A DNA stretch of 64,000 bases from Rhodobacteraceae bacterium 63075 (lineage in GTDB: Bacteria; Pseudomonadota; Alphaproteobacteria; Rhodobacterales; Rhodobacteraceae). A program made the translations under genes and the position numbers. The notes beneath the pieces were generated by a model. The model was not told the origin of the DNA. It saw nothing but the letters and a program-made list of their open reading frames with translations, and searched no databases. Each line of letters begins with the position of its first letter. Positions within the stretch are counted from its first letter, which is position 1. The stretch lies in the NCBI GenBank assembly GCA_003417655.1, contig QVMW01000005.1, positions 124,001 to 188,000 of the forward strand. The letters are read 5' to 3'. This document shows positions 59,354-64,000 of this stretch, piece by piece.

Positions 59354-62300
59354 TTCCTTGGCCGCCTTGGCCCCGTTCTCGGCCTTCACCGGCCCGAACC
59401 CGCGGATCTTGAGCGGCAGCTCGGCGAGCGCGACGGCCAGCTCCATCGTCTCGGGGCCGACCTTGGAGAGAACCTCGTCCATATCGGCCTCGTATTGCGC
59501 GATCAGGGCCCGCTCCATCTTGCGCTCCGCGCTGTATCCGAAGGGGTCCAGCCATGTGCCGCGCAGCCCCTTGAGCCTCGCCAGCAGCTTGAACCCTCGG
59601 TGCATCCAGGGGCCGAATGCGCGCTTTTGCGGGCGCCCGTCGGAACCGACCTTTGAAAGGACAGGCGGCGCAAGATGATAGGTCATCTTGAAGTCGCCGT
59701 CGAAAGCCGCCGCAGCCTTCTCCATCGTGCTCAGATGCAGCCGCGCCACCTCGTATTCATCCTTGTAGGCCAGCAGCTTGTGATAGCCCTTCGCCACGGC
59801 CTCCTTCAGAGCGGGGTCCTCGGCGCGGTCCACGAGCTTGCGGTAACGCTCGGCCAGCCGCCCATTCTGGTATTCCGTCAGGTGGTTTGCACGGAAGTCA
59901 ATTTTTTCCTGCAAACTCTTAGGCTTCTCATGCACATTTGATGTGATGTAGCGCGCGGCTTCCTCCGGGTGGAGCACGGCCCACCGCCCAATCTCGAAGG
60001 CGCGCTTGTTGCGCTCGACGGCCGCGCCGTTGAGCTCGATGGCTTCCATGAGCGCCTCGAAGCTCACGGGAATGAAGCCGCGCTGCCAGGCGCCACCGAA
60101 GATCATCATGTTCGAATAGATACTGTCGCCCAGGAGCGTCTTGGCCAGCTCGGATGCATCAAAAAGGCTCAAACGGTCCTTCATGCGCGCTTGAAGGGCT
60201 AATTCGAGCCGCTCAGTGGGCAACTTGAACTCGGTATCACGCGTGAAGTCGCCGGTCATGGTCTCATGGCTGTTCACGACGGCCCCGGTCTGGCCAGTGC
60301 GCGTGAGGCCGAGCGTCTTGGCCCCGGCGCTCACGACCATATCACCGCCGATCAGCGCATGCGCCTCACCTGTGGCCACGCGAATGGCCGTGATGTCCTC
60401 GGGGCGCTCCGCGATCCGGCAGTGGATATGCACCGCGCCGCCCTTCTGCGCCAGCCCGGCCATCTCCATCATGCCCGCGCCCTTGCCCTCGATCTGCGCC
60501 GCCTGCGCCAGCACCGCGCCGATGGTCACGACGCCCGTGCCGCCCACGCCTGTGATGATCACGTTGTGCGTGCCGTCGATCGCGGGCAGCTCGGGGCGCG
60601 GCAGGTCGGGCAGCTCCAGCGTCGCCGTCGCCGCCTTCTTGGGCGTTGCGCCCTCGAGCGTGACAAAGCTGGGGCAGAAGCCCTTGAGACAGGAGAAATC
60701 CTTGTTGCAGGCCGACTGGTCGATCGCCCGCTTGCGGCCCAGCTCGGTCTCCTCGGGGACGACGGCGACACAGTTCGACTGCACGCCGCAATCGCCGCAA
60801 CCCTCGCAGACATCGGTGTTGATGAAGACGCGCTTGTCCGGATCGGGGAAGAGCCCGCGCTTGCGGCGGCGGCGCTTCTCGGCGGCGCAGGTCTGGATAT
60901 AAAGGATCGCCGTGACGCCCTCGGTCTCCTCCATTCGTCTCTGCACGTCCATGAGCTCGGCTCTCGGTTTGATTTCAAGGCCTTGCGGGAAGGCGTTGAA
61001 GTCAACATCCTCCTTCTCGTCATAGACAACCGAGAGGTCCTTCACGCCCATCGCTTTCAGCTCGCGGGCAATCTGGGGGGCCGAAAGCCCGCCCTCGTTG
61101 GGCTGGCCGCCGGTCATCGCAACGGCATCGTTGTAAAGGATCTTGTAGGTGATGTTGGCATCCGAGGCGAGCGCCGCGCGGATCGCCTGGACACCGGAAT
61201 GGTTGTATGTGCCATCGCCAAGGTTCTGGAAGACATGAGCGCGTGTCGAGAACGGCGCCTCGCCGATCCAGTTTGCCCCTTCGCCGCCCATATGCGTGAA
61301 GCCGACGGTCTCACGGTCCATCCACTGCACCATGTAGTGACAGCCGATCCCGGCATAGGCGCGCGCGCCCTCGGGCAGCTTCGTCGAGCTGTTATGCGGG
61401 CAGCCGGCGCAGAAATACGGCAGGCGCGCGGCGATATCCTCGGCATTGTCGGCATGGCGCGCCTCGGTGAGCTGCGCGAGGCCAGCCTTGACGCGATCGG
61501 TGCCGCGCCCTTCCTCGATCAGGATGCCGCCGATCTTCTCGGCGATCCAGATCGGATCGAGCGCATCGCGCGTCGGGAAGAGCTCCTCGCGGTGCATCCC
61601 GCCCGCGCCGCCCTTGTACCAGCCGTAAACGCGCCGGCCACGGCGGTCATCGAAGATGGCCTCCTTGATCTGCACTTCCAGGAGCTTGCGCTTCTCCTCG
61701 ACCACGACGATGAGGTCGAGCCCCTCGGCCCAGTCATGAAAGCCCTTCATGTCGAGCGGGAAGGTCTGGCCGACCTTGTAGGTGGTGATGCCGAGGCGCT
61801 CGGCCTCTTCCGCGTCGATCCCGAGCAGGCTCATCGCATGGCACAGATCAAGCCAGTTCTTGCCGGCCGAGACAAAGCCGATCTTCGCGCCGGGCTTGCC
61901 CCAGACGCGCTTGTCCATCTTGTTGGCATGGCTGAAAGCCTCGGCGGCGAAGCGCTTGTAGTCGATCATCCGCGCCTCTTGCGCGTGCGGCGTGTCGACA
62001 AGGCGGATGTTCAGACCGCCCTCGGGCATCTCGAACTCCGGAAGCACGAGGTTCATGCGCTCGGGCCGCCCGTCGACGACGGCGGTGGCCTCGATCGTGT
62101 CCTTCATCGTCTTGAGACCGACCCAGACCCCAGCGAAGCGGCTGAGCGCCCAGCCATAGATCCCGTAATCGAGAACCTCCTGAACGCCTGCCGGGGAGAC
62201 AACAGGCATGTAGGCATCGACAAGCGCCCACTCGCTCTGATGCAAAACAGTCGAGCTCTCGCCGGTGTGATCGTCGCCCATGGCCATGAGCACGCCGCCA

Positions 62301-62710
62301 TGCGGCGAAGTGCCTGCCATGTTCGCATGGCGCATCACGTCGCCGGTGCGGTCCACGCCCGGCCCCTTGCCATACCAGAGGCCGAAAACGCCGTCATGCT
62401 TGCCTTCGCCGCGCAGCTCGGCCTGTTGGCTGCCCCAGAGCGCCGTCGCCGCGAGGTCCTCGTTGAGCCCCGGCTGGAACTTGATATCCTGCTCGGCGAG
62501 CAGTTTCTCGGCACGCGTCATCTGAAGATCAACCGCACCCAAAGGAGAACCGCGATAGCCCGTGCAAAGGCCCGCCGTGTCCAGCCCCGCCGCGCGGTCA
62601 CGGGCCTTCTGGATCAGCATCAGGCGCACCAGCGCCTGCGTGCCGTTCAGCAAAACCGGCGACTTTTCCAGGTCGAAGCGGTCGTTCAGAGATACTTTTT
62701 GCAAGCTCAT
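59291..62710 (-). CDS. indolepyruvate ferredoxin oxidoreductase, fused alpha-beta chain (IOR family)
   Basis: 1139 residues. A single-chain 2-oxoacid:ferredoxin oxidoreductase: N-terminal pyrimidine-binding part, TPP-binding part (near GDGTYNHSGVQAIRAAL and YNDAVAMTGGQPNEGG), an iron-sulfur region with CEGCGDCGVQSNC and CLKGFCPS, and a gamma-type part beginning GVGGTGVVTIGAVLAQAA. It oxidises aryl or branched 2-oxoacids to acyl-CoA. The ATG at 62710 has GGAGG 6 bases upstream. Divergent from a LysR gene with a LysR-type operator between them. Its 3' end is duplicated at 58113-58175. Confidence 0.93.
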   Translation of the reverse strand: MSLQKVSLNDRFDLEKSPVLLNGTQALVRLMLIQKARDRAAGLDTAGLCTGYRGSPLGAVDLQMTRAEKLLAEQDIKFQPGLNEDLAATALWGSQQAELRGEGKHDGVFGLWYGKGPGVDRTGDVMRHANMAGTSPHGGVLMAMGDDHTGESSTVLHQSEWALVDAYMPVVSPAGVQEVLDYGIYGWALSRFAGVWVGLKTMKDTIEATAVVDGRPERMNLVLPEFEMPEGGLNIRLVDTPHAQEARMIDYKRFAAEAFSHANKMDKRVWGKPGAKIGFVSAGKNWLDLCHAMSLLGIDAEEAERLGITTYKVGQTFPLDMKGFHDWAEGLDLIVVVEEKRKLLEVQIKEAIFDDRRGRRVYGWYKGGAGGMHREELFPTRDALDPIWIAEKIGGILIEEGRGTDRVKAGLAQLTEARHADNAEDIAARLPYFCAGCPHNSSTKLPEGARAYAGIGCHYMVQWMDRETVGFTHMGGEGANWIGEAPFSTRAHVFQNLGDGTYNHSGVQAIRAALASDANITYKILYNDAVAMTGGQPNEGGLSAPQIARELKAMGVKDLSVVYDEKEDVDFNAFPQGLEIKPRAELMDVQRRMEETEGVTAILYIQTCAAEKRRRRKRGLFPDPDKRVFINTDVCEGCGDCGVQSNCVAVVPEETELGRKRAIDQSACNKDFSCLKGFCPSFVTLEGATPKKAATATLELPDLPRPELPAIDGTHNVIITGVGGTGVVTIGAVLAQAAQIEGKGAGMMEMAGLAQKGGAVHIHCRIAERPEDITAIRVATGEAHALIGGDMVVSAGAKTLGLTRTGQTGAVVNSHETMTGDFTRDTEFKLPTERLELALQARMKDRLSLFDASELAKTLLGDSIYSNMMIFGGAWQRGFIPVSFEALMEAIELNGAAVERNKRAFEIGRWAVLHPEEAARYITSNVHEKPKSLQEKIDFRANHLTEYQNGRLAERYRKLVDRAEDPALKEAVAKGYHKLLAYKDEYEVARLHLSTMEKAAAAFDGDFKMTYHLAPPVLSKVGSDGRPQKRAFGPWMHRGFKLLARLKGLRGTWLDPFGYSAERKMERALIAQYEADMDEVLSKVGPETMELAVALAELPLKIRGFGPVKAENGAKAAKEREALLAQFRAGGTPHSQAAE

Positions 62711-62769
62711 CTTGTGCCTCCCTCCACGCGATGACATGACCGCAATATAGGCGTTTGGAGCCCATATTT

Positions 62770-62790
62770 TAGGTCACTATTTGTGACCTA
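62770..62790. promoter_or_regulatory. candidate LysR operator in the oxidoreductase/lysR promoter
   Basis: TAGGTCAC (62770-62777) and GTGACCTA (62783-62790) are perfect 8-bp inverted repeats with a 5-base centre. The core TCAC-N5-GTGA satisfies the T-N11-A rule of LysR binding sites. Confidence 0.65.
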
Positions 62791-62891
62791 CCTAAACAGA
62801 ATACAGGCACAGACACCAGAATTTCGTTGGGTTTTCTGCGGGAAGATGGAATATTTCGCGCAACCAAGCGCGCAGATCAGGATTGCAAACA

Positions 62892-63797
62892 ATGGACTGG
62901 GACAAGCTCAGAATCTTTCACGCCGTGGCAGACGCGGGGAGCCTGACGCATGCGGGCGACTCTCTGCACCTGTCACAATCGGCGGTTTCGCGCCAGATGC
63001 GCGCGCTGGAAGAATCACTCAATGCGACGCTCTTTCACCGCCATGCCCGCGGCCTCATCCTGACCGAACAGGGCGAGCTGCTCTTTGACGCCACGCGCGC
63101 GATGATGAAACGCCTCGATGCGGCCACCGCCCGCATTCGCGACAGCGAGGAGGAAGTGTTCGGCGAGCTGCGCGTGACCACGACGATCGGCTTCGGAACA
63201 CTCTGGCTCGCCCCGCGCCTGCCCCATCTCTACGAGCAATACCCCGATCTCAAGATCGACCTGATGCTCGAAGAGCGCGTGCTTGACCTTCCCATGCGCG
63301 AGGCGGATGTGGCCATCCGCATGAAGGAACCGAGCCAGGCCGACCTCATCCGCAAGCGCCTCATGACCGTGCGCATGCGCCTTTTCGCCACGGAAGCCTA
63401 TCTCGCGCGCTGGGGCACGCCGAAAGAGTTGCAGAACCTCAGCGAGCATCGTCTGATCTGCCAGAACGTGCGCTCGACGCAGGTCGGCGCTGCGGCCAGC
63501 ATGGTCAACATGCTGATGAGCTACGAGATCGACTCGCTGCTGACGGTCAACAACTATTTCGGCGTTCTGCAAGGCGTCCTGAACGACCTCGGAATCGGCG
63601 TTCTGCCCGATTACGTGATCCATGATTTTCCGAATCTCGTGCCTGTGCTCGATGAGGCCGACAGCGGCGAGATTCCGGTTTTTCTGGCCTACCCGGAGGA
63701 GCTGCGTCAATCAAAGCGCATCAAGGCCTTCCGCGATTTCGTCCAGGACGAGATCGTCGCCTATCGTAAACAAGTGAAGAATCAGGACTTTAGCTGA
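62892..63797 (+). CDS. LysR-family transcriptional regulator
   Basis: 301 residues. Winged helix at the N terminus (FHAVADAGSLTHAGDSLHLS, residues 9-28, then QSAVSRQMRALEE) and a C-terminal effector-binding domain. The start is ATG 62892, and a TTG three codons before is unlikely. It is divergent from the indolepyruvate oxidoreductase gene, and a LysR operator sits between them, so it likely controls that enzyme. A terminator follows at 63832-63858. Confidence 0.92.
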   Translation: MDWDKLRIFHAVADAGSLTHAGDSLHLSQSAVSRQMRALEESLNATLFHRHARGLILTEQGELLFDATRAMMKRLDAATARIRDSEEEVFGELRVTTTIGFGTLWLAPRLPHLYEQYPDLKIDLMLEERVLDLPMREADVAIRMKEPSQADLIRKRLMTVRMRLFATEAYLARWGTPKELQNLSEHRLICQNVRSTQVGAAASMVNMLMSYEIDSLLTVNNYFGVLQGVLNDLGIGVLPDYVIHDFPNLVPVLDEADSGEIPVFLAYPEELRQSKRIKAFRDFVQDEIVAYRKQVKNQDFS

Positions 63798-63831
63798 GCG
63801 CCGCAGCACCCATGCGTGGAGCGCATATCAG

Positions 63832-63858
63832 TCATGCTGCAACTGCGGCATGATTTTT
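63832..63858 (+). terminator. rho-independent terminator of the LysR gene
   Basis: TCATGCTGC and GCGGCATGA pair (one T-G wobble) around AACT, followed by TTTTT, 35 bases after the stop. Confidence 0.8.
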
Positions 63859-63859
63859 C

Positions 63860-63888
63860 TTGATCAGCCTGCGCACCATCCCTAAATC
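63860..63888 (+). promoter_or_regulatory. sigma-70 promoter of the candidate small RNA
   Basis: TTGATC (63860-63865) and TAAATC (63883-63888) separated by 17 bases, placed directly after the LysR terminator. Confidence 0.5.
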
Positions 63889-63894
63889 AATCCG

Positions 63895-63966
63895 TGACAG
63901 CGATGATTATCGCTTTCATACCTCCCTGTTGGACTTTGGCCGAGCTTCGTGCTCGGCCTTTTTTTT
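63895..63966 (+). ncRNA. candidate small regulatory RNA with exposed CCUCCCU
   Basis: About 72 bases: a 5' hairpin AGCGAT-GATT-ATCGCT (63899-63914), a single-stranded stretch with CCTCCCT (anti-Shine-Dalgarno-like), then a terminator hairpin GGCCGAGC-TTCGT-GCTCGGCC followed by eight T. Promoter upstream and a terminator of the previous gene separate it as its own transcript. The layout resembles alphaproteobacterial small RNAs that use C/U-rich loops to block ribosome sites. The 5' end is inferred from the promoter. Confidence 0.6.
63938..63966 (+). terminator. strong rho-independent terminator
   Basis: Perfect 8-bp GC-rich stem (63938-63945 with 63951-63958), loop TTCGT, followed by eight T. 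Confidence 0.9.
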
Positions 63967-64000
63967 CGCGCGAGATTCATTCAGATGACGGGCATTGGCC

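Noticed and set aside
60266..62734. 822-codon open frame on the plus strand opposite the indolepyruvate oxidoreductase gene
   Set aside because: GC-rich codon bias leaves long antisense frames open. The minus-strand protein has all family motifs, while the antisense product is rich in Arg, His and Ala with no domain or ribosome site.

Overview
The window is about 64 kb of GC-rich chromosome from an alphaproteobacterium. Gene content and order point to the family Rhodobacteraceae (Rhodobacter/Roseobacter group). The markers are the dusB(nifR3)-ntrB-ntrC-ntrY-ntrX-trkA-trkH string, a fused ispDF, ctrA beside sciP, lexA beside comEC, DUF6456/DUF6477 genes and a gene transfer agent (GTA) lysis pair. 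No rRNA, tRNA, CRISPR array or intact insertion sequence was found. I could not assign a genus.

Layout. 1-9.6 kb (minus strand): nitrogen-response and potassium block, with a small lipoprotein on the plus strand. 9.8-12.9 kb: isoprenoid (ispDF), phospholipid (pgpA), PncC, a RatA/COQ10 protein and hpt. 12.9-16.6 kb: LysR regulator divergent from cytochrome c', a diheme cytochrome c, then a beta-barrel protein. 16.7-19.8 kb: lipA, then divergent DUF6456 and DUF6477 genes around a promoter with DnaA boxes and a CtrA-like site. 20-29.7 kb: MttB-like methyltransferase, guaA, two EamA transporters, a P-loop ATPase, metA, a hydrolase, ppk2 and a TetR regulator. 29.7-36.2 kb: structured intergenic repeats, a methyltransferase, rplM-rpsI, a thioesterase, trmFO, gluQRS, hisI and a NifU-like scaffold. 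36.2-46.3 kb: genome maintenance and cell cycle: ligA-recG followed by a 40-codon membrane gene behind a LexA box, then ctrA, sciP, mnmA, lexA and comEC. 46.4-50.1 kb: gltX, gltA and an RTX protein. 50.1-58 kb (minus): PaaG-like hydratase, and plsC, a MurI-like gene, argC, ccmE, GTA endolysin, GTA holin, ccmF and ccmH in one direction. 58-59.3 kb: an apparent insertion flanked by a 140-bp direct duplication, holding a membrane protein and a pseudogene. 59.3-64 kb: fused indolepyruvate ferredoxin oxidoreductase, its divergent LysR regulator and a candidate small RNA.

Themes. The ntr genes form a nitrogen-sensing operon whose two response regulators both lack the GAFTGA sigma-54 contact motif. 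CtrA, SciP, LexA, ComEC and the GTA endolysin/holin lie within 14 kb and connect cell cycle, SOS response, DNA uptake and GTA release. Two LysR genes each have a well-formed inverted repeat in their divergent promoter.

Most worth following up: the LexA-box-preceded 40-residue membrane protein (36.44-36.65 kb), the candidate anti-Shine-Dalgarno small RNA at the right end (63.9 kb), the covarying intergenic repeat family (23.4 and 29.7-30.0 kb), the nested inverted repeats upstream of trmFO (32.6-32.7 kb), and the GTA lysis genes inside the ccm cluster. All motif calls were made by eye, and no database search was run.
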